Shown piece by piece: positions 1 to 6,317 of a stretch of DNA of 36,530 nt. The notes under the pieces are model-generated. The model saw nothing but the letters and a program-made list of their open reading frames with translations, was not told the origin of the DNA and searched no databases. The stretch lies in the IMG/VR virus record IMGVR_UViG_3300049259_000403, positions 1 through 36,530 of that record, one strand, 5' to 3'. The first letter of the stretch is position 1. The number at the start of each line of letters is the position of its first letter. Source of the stretch: a virus. The position numbers were made by a program, and so were the translations under genes.

Positions 1-336
1 GCCTGCGACGCTCTCTTGCAGGTTCTCGAAACCCGACAGGAAAGCGCACCACATGTTGCCGTCCTGAATGAAACGAATGGCATCGGCAGCGGGACCGCCG
101 TGATGGTCGCAGGCGAGGCCTGAGCAGTAGGGCTTGCGCAGTTCAGGGTTGAGCAGGTATCCGTTGCGATCTCGCCGGGACCACCATGCAGGTGCGTAGC
201 GAGAGCCTTCGGCATACTGCTCGCCGAACGCTGGTCTGTCGCAGAAGCCGCCCGGCAGACCGCCCATCCACATCGGGACCGAGCATTTGCCTTCGGCGCC
301 ACACTTCGGGCGATGATGTTCGCTAATCTGTGCCAT
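1..336 (-). CDS. Hypothetical protein, 3' end cut by window edge
   Basis: The ATG at 336 lies 2 nt after the stop of the upstream gene and has GGAGG about 9 nt before it. The frame is open for 112 codons to base 1, so the C-terminus is missing. The visible part is rich in Cys, His and Trp: a Cys pair near residues 12 and 18, then a C-G-L-A-C-D-H-H-like stretch, then W-C-A-F and N-L-Q-E-S-V-A-G. The last motif resembles the NLQESPAG segment I recall from short phage and bacterial hypothetical proteins of unknown function; that is memory, not a search. The Cys/His spacing could bind a metal, but this is inference. It is the last visible gene of the leftward early operon. Confidence 0.7.
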   Translation of the reverse strand, partial: MAQISEHHRPKCGAEGKCSVPMWMGGLPGGFCDRPAFGEQYAEGSRYAPAWWSRRDRNGYLLNPELRKPYCSGLACDHHGGPAADAIRFIQDGNMWCAFLSGFENLQESVAG

Positions 337-338
337 GG

Positions 339-641
339 CTAGGCCGCCTCCTTCTTCATATCAGGGGTTCCCGCCGCGGCATGGGCGCGGTAGGTTGCGC
401 GGGCTTCTGCCTCGTAGAGAGCGCGGTGCTTGGCCCAATCGGCCATCTGCGGACGCCCCGACAGGCTGTCGAACACGCCTAGGATCGGAAACGAGCGGTA
501 ATGGTGCGACTGCGCGAGGATGCCGAGCTGATGATCGCGGCAGAACTCGTTCATCGCGCTCAGCTCGGCCATCTCGTCGATGCTCAGGCTGAACGGCGCG
601 TGGCGGTGGAGCGAGGGCTCGGGGAGAGCGATGTGTTTCAC
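339..641 (-). CDS. Hypothetical phage protein, 100 aa
   Basis: The gene starts with GTG at 641, overlapping the stop of the preceding gene in a GTGA junction, with AGGAG about 9 nt upstream. This points to translational coupling. The protein is soluble and His/Ala-rich, with no signal peptide or membrane segment. A helical middle part (roughly residues 20-45) contains F-C-R-D-H and a charged C-terminal half ends in K-K-E-A-A. I do not recognise a family. Its place in a run of coupled leftward small genes behind a repressor-controlled promoter suggests an early accessory function. Confidence 0.7.
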   Translation of the reverse strand: MKHIALPEPSLHRHAPFSLSIDEMAELSAMNEFCRDHQLGILAQSHHYRSFPILGVFDSLSGRPQMADWAKHRALYEAEARATYRAHAAAGTPDMKKEAA

Positions 642-1063
642 GACACCTGCTCCTGTGCAGCTTCCTCAGCAGGCTCTTTCAACCAAGTCCGGTAGCGATT
701 GAGCATGGTGGACAGCACGAGTTCATGGGCGTGATCGTCCATGCAGCCGATGCCATCCTTGTCGGGATACGGCAGATAGGGCGCGATTTGCTCGCTGAAC
801 CGGAGAGACGAACCGTCGTGCTGGCAAGGGCCGTCAAGAACCCAGCAATGTTCGTGGTTTGCCTTGTCCTTCTCGCAAGGCGTGTGGCATTCGATGCCGC
901 CCATCCACTCGGCAGGGTATGGATCAAGCGCCTTGCTGACCCAACCATCGACATGGATGCCGCCGTGCTCGCCCTTGAGCAGCCACGTGTGCTGTAGGCG
1001 ACCGGCACGCAGCGTCTGCTGATACTGCCAGATCATGCCTTCGGGGATCGATATCGTCGCCAT
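638..1063 (-). CDS. Hypothetical phage protein, 141 aa
   Basis: I chose the ATG at 1063 because AAGGA sits 8 nt upstream. A TTG at 1165 would add 34 Pro/Gly-rich residues that look non-coding. The protein begins M-A-T-I-S-I-P and is rich in Trp, His and Cys. It has a C-H-T-P-C-E-K-D-K stretch followed by H-E-H-C-W and a C-terminal helix around L-N-R-Y-R-T-W-L. The Cys/His clusters could bind metal; this is inference. There is no signal peptide or membrane segment. Its stop overlaps the next gene's GTG. Function unknown. Confidence 0.7.
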   Translation of the reverse strand: MATISIPEGMIWQYQQTLRAGRLQHTWLLKGEHGGIHVDGWVSKALDPYPAEWMGGIECHTPCEKDKANHEHCWVLDGPCQHDGSSLRFSEQIAPYLPYPDKDGIGCMDDHAHELVLSTMLNRYRTWLKEPAEEAAQEQVS

Positions 1064-1157
1064 CACTTCAATCCTTCCATGCGTGCCGACCGGGAAATTT
1101 CTCAGAGATCGCGGTCCGGGGGCAACACCAGCCACGGGTGCGGCGGGGGTGTGGGGT

Positions 1158-1454
1158 TCAACCAATCGCCGCGCTGCATTCCGGGCAGACGGTCAGGGCG
1201 GTGTCTTTGGTCGTGAATTCGCAATCGAGGTTGTCGCAGAAGCGTGCGCCTTCGAGATTGGCAGCCGTTTCGCGGTCGCCCCAGCGGTCCTCGATGGCTT
1301 CGAGCGCCTCACGGATGAGTGTGGCTTCCGCGCTGATGACCCAAGGGACGAATGTCGGCTTCGGCTGCGTCGCCATCTCAAGGAAGCGCACCATGCGGGC
1401 GCTTCGAGTTTGCAGCTTGCGGATCAACATCCAGTCGGGATCGGGAGCGCTCAC
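1158..1454 (-). CDS. Small putative zinc-binding hypothetical protein
   Basis: The most economical start is GTG at 1454, which overlaps the upstream stop as GTGA and gives 98 residues. An ATG eight codons further in is also possible. The C-terminus carries C-D-N-L-D-C followed about 15 residues later by C-P-E-C, a pair of Cys knuckles typical of small zinc ribbons. The middle part is a charged helix with E-A-L-E-A-I-E-D-R-W. The ribbon suggests nucleic-acid or protein binding, but nothing more specific is visible. Confidence 0.65.
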   Translation of the reverse strand: MSAPDPDWMLIRKLQTRSARMVRFLEMATQPKPTFVPWVISAEATLIREALEAIEDRWGDRETAANLEGARFCDNLDCEFTTKDTALTVCPECSAAIG

Positions 1455-1741
1455 AGGCCCAGCTCGGTGCGAGCCTTGCCGACAGCGGTGATGTAGCGAT
1501 CTACCGACCAGCCATTTTCGAACGCTTCGTAAGCGCCGTCGATGCTGTATCCGTCTTCCCAATCGCAGCCATCGAGGCCGCGCGAGGTGCCGTTATCGAA
1601 CCGGCCATCCCATGCGCGAGAAACGATCTCGATGCGGGCGCGATTGTAGAAGGCCGTCCATGCGCGCTCGGACCGGCTCTCGCCGCCCATCTCGTATTCA
1701 TGCTCACGGCGGGCGATCTCAAGATCGGTAGCGTCGAACAT
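1451..1741 (-). CDS. Hypothetical protein, first gene of leftward operon
   Basis: ATG at 1741 is preferred over the in-frame ATG at 1756 because the GGAGGA ribosome-binding site lies between them, 4-6 nt before 1741. This gives 96 residues. The protein is acidic, with many Trp, Tyr, Asp and Glu, and its C-terminal half carries F-E-N-G-W-S-V-D-R-Y-I. It has no membrane segment. It is the first gene downstream of the inferred leftward promoter (1792-1820) with its two operator sites, so it should be repressed in the lysogen and made early after induction. Family not recognised. Confidence 0.7.
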   Translation of the reverse strand: MFDATDLEIARREHEYEMGGESRSERAWTAFYNRARIEIVSRAWDGRFDNGTSRGLDGCDWEDGYSIDGAYEAFENGWSVDRYITAVGKARTELGL

Positions 1742-1791
1742 CGCTTCCTCCTCCATTCACCGACGCCGGGTGGCTGGTCGGTGTGAGGGAG

Positions 1792-1820
1792 GACGTAGTT
1801 GCTTACGAGCAACCTGTCAA
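1792..1820 (-). promoter_or_regulatory. Inferred leftward early promoter (PL-like)
   Basis: Reading leftward, a perfect TTGACA -35 box (1820-1815) is followed by a 17-nt spacer and a weak -10 box TACGTC (1797-1792). The spacer is almost exactly one 16-bp operator palindrome. The -10 matches the consensus poorly, so the claim rests on the -35 box, the spacing and the parallel with the rightward promoter at 3020-3048. It would drive the leftward genes starting at 1741. Confidence 0.5.
1798..1813. promoter_or_regulatory. Repressor operator OL1 (GTTG-N8-CAAC)
   Basis: The sequence GTTGCTTACGAGCAAC is an inverted repeat with arms GTTGCT and AGCAAC. It fills the spacer between the leftward -35 and -10 boxes. 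The same 16-bp pattern occurs at 1829, 2975 and 3026, around the repressor gene and nowhere else that I noticed. Confidence 0.7.
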
Positions 1821-1828
1821 CGATGGAA

Positions 1829-1844
1829 GTTGGCTTAAAGCAAC
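1829..1844. promoter_or_regulatory. Repressor operator OL2 (GTTG-N8-CAAC)
   Basis: GTTGGCTTAAAGCAAC is the second copy of the pattern, centred 31 bp from OL1. This is close to three helical turns, so both sites face the same side of the DNA. It lies just upstream of the leftward -35 box. Confidence 0.65.
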
Positions 1845-1868
1845 TTTAATGGCAGCGGAGGCGTGTCA

Positions 1869-2414
1869 TTATTCTGACAACGAGTTCGTGCCGTAGAGGT
1901 TGATGCTGCCGATCAACGCGCTTGTGATGTAGAGATAGCCAATGTCGGCGGGCTTGGCGCCCTCGATCAGGAAGGTCACCTCGGACCATCCCGCAGGTAA
2001 GATTTTGGCGGTAATCTTAGGTTGTCCAAGCGAGTGGGCATCCGATGTTTTCTCGCCGTCCTTGGTCAAGGAGCCCCAATGGCCATACAGCGTCATTTCG
2101 GTGATCGTCGCCGTGGTAGGGTTGCCAATGCGGAGACGCACCTTCGAACCGGAGCCTTCCGCGGTAATGCCCTTTAATTCGAAAGTGAGTTTGCCGATGT
2201 CGGTGTCGATGATCGTGTAGCCAGTGTCGGACCGCTTAAGCGTAGGGTCGGTTTCGGCATTCCGCTCAAGCGTCTCGACACGCTCGGTGAGCGCCTTGAT
2301 CTGCGCCTCAGTAAGCGAGTCCTGGGTCGGGACTGGCGCCGGCTGATTGCAGCCCGCTAGAAGAACAGTTGCCGCGAGCGCGCTGGCAAGATGAATGCGA
2401 TAGGTGTTGCCCAT
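1869..2414 (-). CDS. Lipoprotein co-expressed with the repressor (DUF3251/YajI-like)
   Basis: This 181-residue protein begins with a type II signal peptide: M-G-N-T-Y-R, a hydrophobic run, then the lipobox L-L-A-G-C with the lipidated Cys at residue 22. A short Pro-rich linker and a helix (A-L-T-E-R-V-E-T-L-E-R) follow, then a beta-rich domain with L-R-I-G-N-P-T and Y-G-H-W-G. That part resembles the DUF3251/YajI lipoprotein family as I remember it. The ATG at 2414 has GGAG 6 nt upstream and lies 58 nt inside the repressor gene, so both should share a transcript and be made in the lysogen. It probably sits in the inner or outer membrane. A role in superinfection exclusion or surface change is inference from its position. 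Confidence 0.8.
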   Translation of the reverse strand: MGNTYRIHLASALAATVLLAGCNQPAPVPTQDSLTEAQIKALTERVETLERNAETDPTLKRSDTGYTIIDTDIGKLTFELKGITAEGSGSKVRLRIGNPTTATITEMTLYGHWGSLTKDGEKTSDAHSLGQPKITAKILPAGWSEVTFLIEGAKPADIGYLYITSALIGSINLYGTNSLSE

Positions 2415-2965
2415 TCGATCTCCACGTTCTCAATCGGAGGAGCATTCAGCGAAAGCAGGGTGAAACGGCCGGCCTCATCGCCCTTGATGAGCTGTTTCAG
2501 GAACGTCTCCCCCGTGACGAGCCTGACGGCACATTCCTCCCCGACGTAATCCTCCAGCAGCCCGTCGTGATGGCGCTGGATGTAGATGATGTCGCCATCT
2601 TTATACTTGGGCAGCATCGATGCGCCTCGGACGATGAGAGCCTCTAGCGGGCCCGACGTTGCTGGCGGCCTAGGCACGAACTCGTCCGTCGTGAACTCCT
2701 CGAATACGATCGTCCCGCCAGCGCCGATGTAGCCGACAATCGAAACTGGCGGTGCTGAGAGCAGCTTGTCGAGCGAGACATCGAGAACGCTCGCGATCCG
2801 CGACAACGTGCCGATCTTGATATCGCCATTCCGTTCGAAAATACTTTTCACCAGCGTCCGGTTGTCGCCCACAGCCAGCGAGAGCGTCGTCGGCTTGATG
2901 CCTTTGCGCTCCATCGCTTTCCGCAGGTTATCCCGGAAGGCTTCCATGTCGAACAGTTCACCCAT
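2357..2965 (-). CDS. HTH / S24-peptidase-like phage repressor (CI-type)
   Basis: The 202-residue form starting at ATG 2965 has an N-terminal helix-turn-helix region (about residues 8-66, with L-S-L-A-V-G-D-N-R-T-L-V-K) and a C-terminal LexA/CI-like domain. The S24 serine lies in G-A-S-M-L-P (Ser116) and the general-base lysine in T-F-L-K-Q-L (Lys157). No clear Ala-Gly self-cleavage site is seen in the linker, although G-A-G-G near residue 82 is a possible loop. An ATG at 2947 is an alternative start; both lack a good ribosome-binding site, and longer upstream starts would cross the operator at 2975-2990. It should bind the four GTTG-N8-CAAC sites and maintain lysogeny. The downstream lipoprotein gene overlaps its 3' end. 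Confidence 0.88.
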   Translation of the reverse strand: MGELFDMEAFRDNLRKAMERKGIKPTTLSLAVGDNRTLVKSIFERNGDIKIGTLSRIASVLDVSLDKLLSAPPVSIVGYIGAGGTIVFEEFTTDEFVPRPPATSGPLEALIVRGASMLPKYKDGDIIYIQRHHDGLLEDYVGEECAVRLVTGETFLKQLIKGDEAGRFTLLSLNAPPIENVEIEWATPIAFILPARSRQLFF

Positions 2966-2974
2966 CCACAATGA

Positions 2975-2990
2975 GTTGGGTGAAAACAAC
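2975..2990. promoter_or_regulatory. Repressor operator OR2 (GTTG-N8-CAAC)
   Basis: GTTGGGTGAAAACAAC lies 10 bp upstream of the likely repressor start, so it probably mediates autoregulation. Its outer GTTG and CAAC are intact but the inner arms are less symmetric. Its centre is 51 bp from the site at 3026, near five helical turns. Confidence 0.6.
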
Positions 2991-3019
2991 CTTTTTGCGA
3001 AGGCGGTATCGAAACCACC

Positions 3020-3048
3020 TTGCAAGTTGCCTGCAAGCAACTTATGAT
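3020..3048 (+). promoter_or_regulatory. Inferred rightward early promoter (PR-like)
   Basis: TTGCAA (-35, 3020-3025), a 17-nt spacer holding operator OR1, and TATGAT (-10, 3043-3048, five of six consensus bases). The expected transcription start is about 3054-3057, essentially at the ATG of the first gene at 3057, which has no ribosome-binding site. The message may therefore be leaderless. Confidence 0.65.
3026..3041. promoter_or_regulatory. Repressor operator OR1 (GTTG-N8-CAAC)
   Basis: GTTGCCTGCAAGCAAC sits within a longer palindrome, AAGTTGC-N6-GCAACTT (3024-3043). It fills the spacer of the rightward promoter, so occupancy would block RNA polymerase. Confidence 0.72.
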
Positions 3049-3056
3049 CCATCGCC

Positions 3057-3248
3057 ATGCACACGCTACTCGAAGACATTCAGGCCTTCCTGACCGCGCA
3101 TGAGATGAAGCCGACGAGGTTCGGCGAACTCGCGATGAACGACAAGGGCTTCGTGATCCGGCTGACCAATGGTCGCCGCACCTGGCCTGAGACGGAGGCA
3201 AAGGTCCGCCGCTTCATGGCGACGTATCGCCCGGACATCGCAGCATGA
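3057..3248 (+). CDS. Small Cro-like helix-turn-helix protein
   Basis: This 63-residue basic protein is the first rightward gene and is divergent from the repressor, the classical position of Cro. The segment from about residue 17 to 45 (K-P-T-R-F-G-E-L-A, then V-I-R-L-T-N-G-R-R) has the spacing of a helix-turn-helix with a recognition helix ending in N-G-R-R. There is no ribosome-binding site, and the promoter predicts a transcript starting at or within a few bases of the ATG. Its stop overlaps the next ATG as ATGA. The likely role is to bind the same operators and shut off the repressor; this is inferred from context, not from a family match. Confidence 0.7.
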   Translation: MHTLLEDIQAFLTAHEMKPTRFGELAMNDKGFVIRLTNGRRTWPETEAKVRRFMATYRPDIAA

Positions 3249-3358
3249 TCCCCGCGCCGTACATCTACCTCCCGGTCCTGCTGACCTGGCGCCGGATCGA
3301 CGCCGCGCACGATCGTCACTTCACCGCTCCCGCGGTCAACGACAATGGGGTCGGGTGA
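3245..3358 (+). CDS. Micro-protein of 37 aa between cro-like gene and methylase
   Basis: ATG 3245 overlaps the upstream stop (ATGA) and the TGA at 3356-3358 overlaps the next ATG (TGATG), so it is locked between two coupled genes. The product starts M-I-P-A-P-Y-I-Y-L-P and has a short hydrophobic stretch followed by a charged tail. It is too short for a family call. It may serve mainly to carry ribosomes to the methylase start. Confidence 0.5.
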   Translation: MIPAPYIYLPVLLTWRRIDAAHDRHFTAPAVNDNGVG

Positions 3359-3864
3359 TGGGGCGCGCGGTCAACGGTCTTGGCCTCGGCAAGTCCGATG
3401 AATGGCACACGCCAAAAAGCGTGTTCGACGCGCTTGGCTGCCGCTTCGATTTGGATGTCGCCGCGCCCGTGGGCGGTCCTCTGCACGTTCCTTGCGAGTC
3501 TTGGTACGATCACGCGAGCCTTGAGCGCTTGTGGTTCGGCTTTGTCTGGATGAACCCGCCCTTCGGCGGTCGAAACGCGCTTTTCCCGTGGATGAGCAAG
3601 TTCTTCGACCACGGCAATGGTATCGCACTGACGCCCGACCGCACTTCGGCCCCGTGGTTCCATTGGTCGTGGCCTCGCGCTGCCGCGGTCCTGTTTGCGC
3701 GCAAGACACCCTTCCTCCTCGCCGATGGTAGCAAGGCAGGATCTCCGGCTTTCGGGACCGTGTTGTGGGCGGTCGGCGACAAGGCAGTCGCCGCACTGAA
3801 AACTGCTCAGGCTTCCGGTTTCGGCCTGCTCGCCACCGTCCACCACGACAGCGCGGTGGCCTAA
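3358..3864 (+). CDS. Phage DNA N6-adenine methyltransferase (Dam type)
   Basis: The ATG at 3358, coupled to the preceding stop, gives 168 residues. The catalytic DPPY-type motif reads N-P-P-F (residues 66-69), preceded by F-V-W-M. The N-terminal D-E-W-H-T-P segment and the D-L-D-V-A-A segment near residue 31 fit the phage Dam family (PF05869), whose members are commonly 150-190 residues. It would transfer a methyl group from SAM to adenine in DNA, protecting phage DNA or marking it for regulation. It is expressed early beside cro. The frame is open upstream to 3169, but that extension overlaps two genes and looks non-coding. Confidence 0.85.
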   Translation: MGRAVNGLGLGKSDEWHTPKSVFDALGCRFDLDVAAPVGGPLHVPCESWYDHASLERLWFGFVWMNPPFGGRNALFPWMSKFFDHGNGIALTPDRTSAPWFHWSWPRAAAVLFARKTPFLLADGSKAGSPAFGTVLWAVGDKAVAALKTAQASGFGLLATVHHDSAVA

Positions 3865-3867
3865 CCC

Positions 3868-4143
3868 ATGGGCACCGCCGCCCTCATACTCTGCCTTCTC
3901 TACGGCGCTGGTCTCGCCTTCCTCGCCCGCGAGATCGCCGAGGCTCCCCTCGGTGTCGAGGACGAGCGTGGCTTCGTGGCGGGCGAGGATGCGGGCAGCG
4001 ACATCACCGAATTTAGCGAACCCGGCCCTGCCCCGGCCGGTAGCCCGCGGGGCCTCGTGCCCCTGACTCACGCTGCCTCGCGGGCGAACCTTTTCGATCA
4101 AGCTCATGGCGAGCCAAATGCCACCGAAGTGGAGACGAGATAA
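3868..4143 (+). CDS. Hypothetical membrane-anchored protein, 91 aa
   Basis: ATG 3868 follows the methylase stop by 3 nt and the stop overlaps the next start (TAATG). Residues 3-20 are hydrophobic (A-A-L-I-L-C-L-L-Y-G-A-G-L-A-F) and could form one membrane helix. The rest is acidic, then Pro/Gly-rich, and looks disordered. I do not recognise it. A long ORF on the opposite strand (3316-4107) overlaps, but it also runs against the methylase and is treated as a shadow. Confidence 0.55.
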   Translation: MGTAALILCLLYGAGLAFLAREIAEAPLGVEDERGFVAGEDAGSDITEFSEPGPAPAGSPRGLVPLTHAASRANLFDQAHGEPNATEVETR

Positions 4144-4574
4144 TGGCGGACTACGACAACATCGTGCGTGAGCGTCAGAAGGCTATTCGCCGCCAGATCG
4201 TGGACCGTCGCATTGCGGTGAAGGTCATCGCTGCGGATGCTGGTTACGAAACCACGTCCTCGGTGCTGTCCTACTTCCCAGCGAACAAGGACGCAACGCC
4301 TGCCGTGATGTCGGTGGCCGCGCTGTTCCGCCTGATCGAGACGGACGCGCTTCCACTCGATCTACTGTCGATGTTGCTGCCGGACGGTATCGCCATCGTC
4401 AAGGTGCCTGAGGCCATCGACCACGACGAGATCGAGCGCGCCTGCCGCGACTACCTCGCCGCCAAGGGCCGCGCCCATCGGCAGGACAGCCCCGCAGGAC
4501 CAGCCATCGCCGTCTGTGAGGACAAGGCCCTGCGCGAGAACGTCGTGACGCTGCGCTGCGCCGTCAACGGCTAA
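4143..4574 (+). CDS. Possible CII-like / HTH regulatory protein, 143 aa
   Basis: The gene starts at ATG 4143 overlapping the previous stop. The N-terminal third is basic and helical. Residues about 25-48 (A-V-K-V-I-A-A-D-A-G-Y-E-T-T-S-S-V-L-S) look like a helix-turn-helix of the kind found in phage CII-type regulators, and the C-terminal half is helical with A-C-R-D-Y-L-A. Its place between cro and the recombination genes is where CII-type regulators often sit. The assignment is weak and rests on the HTH look and synteny. Confidence 0.55.
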   Translation: MADYDNIVRERQKAIRRQIVDRRIAVKVIAADAGYETTSSVLSYFPANKDATPAVMSVAALFRLIETDALPLDLLSMLLPDGIAIVKVPEAIDHDEIERACRDYLAAKGRAHRQDSPAGPAIAVCEDKALRENVVTLRCAVNG

Positions 4575-4604
4575 CCACCACCCCTTTCAACAGGAGCAAA
4601 GCAA

Positions 4605-5213
4605 ATGAATGCCGCCAGCAAGATCGAGGCTGCCAGTCTCGCCAGTGCCTTGGCCGCTGCTTTCGGAGAGATCGAGAGCGCGACCAAATCCGCCAACAAT
4701 CCGCACTTCAAGTCGAAGTATGCCGACCTCACCACGGTGATCGAGGCGATCAAGCCCGCGCTCATCGCTCACGACCTATACTTCACGCAGCGCCCGGAGC
4801 CGACCGAAAACGGCATTACGATCGAAACGGTGATCGGCCACGCTGGCGGCGAGGAACTGAGCCTCGGCAAGCTGTTCGTCCCGGCGAACAAGAACGATGC
4901 GCAGGGCTTCGGCTCCGCGCTGACCTATGCTCGCCGCTACGCCCTTGTAACCGCGTTCGGCGTGCCGGTCGAAGATGACGACGGCAATGCGGCATCCAAG
5001 TCACAGAACCAGAAGCCCACCGTTGTTGACGACGCGCAGTGGTCCGAACTGGTTCAGATGATGGAAGCGGCCGAAGCCAACACCAAGGCTTTTTGCACGG
5101 CCTACAACATCGGCAGCCTGCGTGAACTGCCCGCCGAAGCCTTTCCCAAGGCCATCGCGCAGCTTCGCAAGAAGATCGACCAGATCGCCGCGAAGACCAA
5201 GGAGAACGCATGA
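4605..5213 (+). CDS. erf: ERF family single-strand annealing recombinase
   Basis: This 202-residue protein has the hallmark ERF segments: N-N-P-H-F-K-S-K-Y-A-D-L (residues 31-42) and K-N-D-A-Q-G-F-G-S-A-L-T-Y-A-R-R-Y-A-L (about 96-114). ERF proteins (PF04404, P22 Erf and relatives) bind ssDNA as rings and anneal complementary strands during phage recombination and circularisation. AGGAG lies upstream of the ATG. The stop overlaps the YqaJ-type exonuclease gene (ATGA), and an SSB follows, so exonuclease, annealase and SSB form one module. A helical C-terminal tail may bind the partner exonuclease or SSB, by analogy. Confidence 0.93.
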   Translation: MNAASKIEAASLASALAAAFGEIESATKSANNPHFKSKYADLTTVIEAIKPALIAHDLYFTQRPEPTENGITIETVIGHAGGEELSLGKLFVPANKNDAQGFGSALTYARRYALVTAFGVPVEDDDGNAASKSQNQKPTVVDDAQWSELVQMMEAAEANTKAFCTAYNIGSLRELPAEAFPKAIAQLRKKIDQIAAKTKENA

Positions 5214-5836
5214 TGGACCAGCGCACTCCCGAATGGTTCTCCGCTCGCGCCGGCAAAGTCACCGCCTCCTGCATCTACAAGGTAATGGCGAAGCTCAAGG
5301 ACGGAAAGCCGAGCGCTGACCGGACCAACTATCACGCGCAGCTCGTCGCCGAACGCCTGACCGGCGTGACGGCGGAAAGCTTCTCGAATGCCGCGATGCA
5401 ATGGGGCACCGATACCGAGCCGCAAGCCCGAGCGATGTATTCGCTTGAGGTCGAGCCGGTGGTCGAAGTCGGCTTCATCGACCACCCCTATATCGCAATG
5501 GCCGGCGCGTCTCCCGATGGTCTGGTTGGCGACAAGGGCCTGGTCGAGATCAAGTGTCCGAACACGGCGACGCACATCGCCACGCTGACCGGCGCGCCGA
5601 TCGACCGCAAGTATCTCCTGCAAATGCAGTGGCAGATGGCCTGCACCGAAACCGAGTGGTGCGACTTCGCCAGCTTCGATCCGCGGTTGCCGATCGAGAT
5701 GCAGCTTCACGTTCGCCGTGTCGATCGCGACGACGCTTTGCTTGCTGAGATTGAAACCGAAGTGGCCGCCTTCCTCGCGGAAGTGGCCGCCACCGTCGAA
5801 CAGCTTTCCAGCCAATATCAGAAGGTGGCCGCCTGA
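5210..5836 (+). CDS. YqaJ/lambda-type exonuclease
   Basis: The 208-residue protein has the YqaJ viral recombinase fold. It begins with R-T-P-E-W-F-S-A-R-A-G-K-V-T-A-S, followed by G-T-D-T-E (Glu70), A-S-P-D-G-L (Asp103) and V-E-I-K-C-P (Glu113, Lys115), the PD-(D/E)XK metal and catalytic residues. It would degrade one strand of dsDNA ends to give 3' tails for the ERF annealase. ATG 5210 overlaps the erf stop and has GGAG 5 nt upstream; ATG 5213 is equally possible. The size is normal for the family. Confidence 0.93.
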   Translation: MMDQRTPEWFSARAGKVTASCIYKVMAKLKDGKPSADRTNYHAQLVAERLTGVTAESFSNAAMQWGTDTEPQARAMYSLEVEPVVEVGFIDHPYIAMAGASPDGLVGDKGLVEIKCPNTATHIATLTGAPIDRKYLLQMQWQMACTETEWCDFASFDPRLPIEMQLHVRRVDRDDALLAEIETEVAAFLAEVAATVEQLSSQYQKVAA

Positions 5837-6312
5837 TGTCCGATCTCAACCAATGCACGTTCACCGGGCGGCTCGGTGCTGACCCCGAAGTGAAGTCGTT
5901 CCAGAACGGCGGCAAGGTCTGCAACTTCCGCATCGCCGTTGGCGAACAGTGGAAGGACAAGAACTCGGGCGAGCGGAAGGAGCGCACCGAGTGGGTCAGC
6001 GTCACGATCCACAACGACGGGCTGATCGGCGTTGCCGACCGTTATCTCCGCAAGGGCAGCCGCGTGCTGATCTCGGGCAAGCAGCAGACCCGCAAGTGGC
6101 AGGCGCAGGACGGGTCGGATCGCTACTCGACAGAATGCGTCCTCTCGGCTTTCGACGGCAAGCTGATCATGCTCGATAGCAAGCCTGACAACCAAGGCGC
6201 GACGAGTGGCCGGACATCGGGCGGCGGCGGTGATGGGTGGACCACCGGCAACACGGCCGGCGATGACCTGGACGACGATATCCCGTTCATCACCCGCAAC
6301 TCGGCTTGGTAA
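5836..6312 (+). CDS. ssb: Single-stranded DNA-binding protein
   Basis: A typical SSB OB-fold spans residues 1-115: C-T-F-T-G-R-L-G-A-D-P-E, then F-R-I-A-V-G, E-R-T-E-W-V-S-V and G-K-Q-Q-T-R-K-W. A Gly-rich linker follows, then the acidic tip D-D-D-I-P-F at 146-151. The tip is unusually followed by seven more residues (I-T-R-N-S-A-W), whereas in cellular SSBs it is the C-terminus that recruits partner proteins. The gene overlaps the exonuclease stop (TGATG). Confidence 0.95.
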   Translation: MSDLNQCTFTGRLGADPEVKSFQNGGKVCNFRIAVGEQWKDKNSGERKERTEWVSVTIHNDGLIGVADRYLRKGSRVLISGKQQTRKWQAQDGSDRYSTECVLSAFDGKLIMLDSKPDNQGATSGRTSGGGGDGWTTGNTAGDDLDDDIPFITRNSAW

Positions 6313-6317
6313 TCACC

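Noticed and set aside
2969-2974. A -10 box for a repressor maintenance promoter
   Set aside because: No convincing -35/-10 pair was found upstream of the repressor. Candidates are too weak to report apart from the operator.
3316-4107. 263-codon ORF on the minus strand
   Set aside because: It is antisense to the methyltransferase, whose N-P-P-F motif and start are convincing. The product is low-complexity in Gly, Arg and Glu, as expected from a shadow frame in GC-rich DNA.
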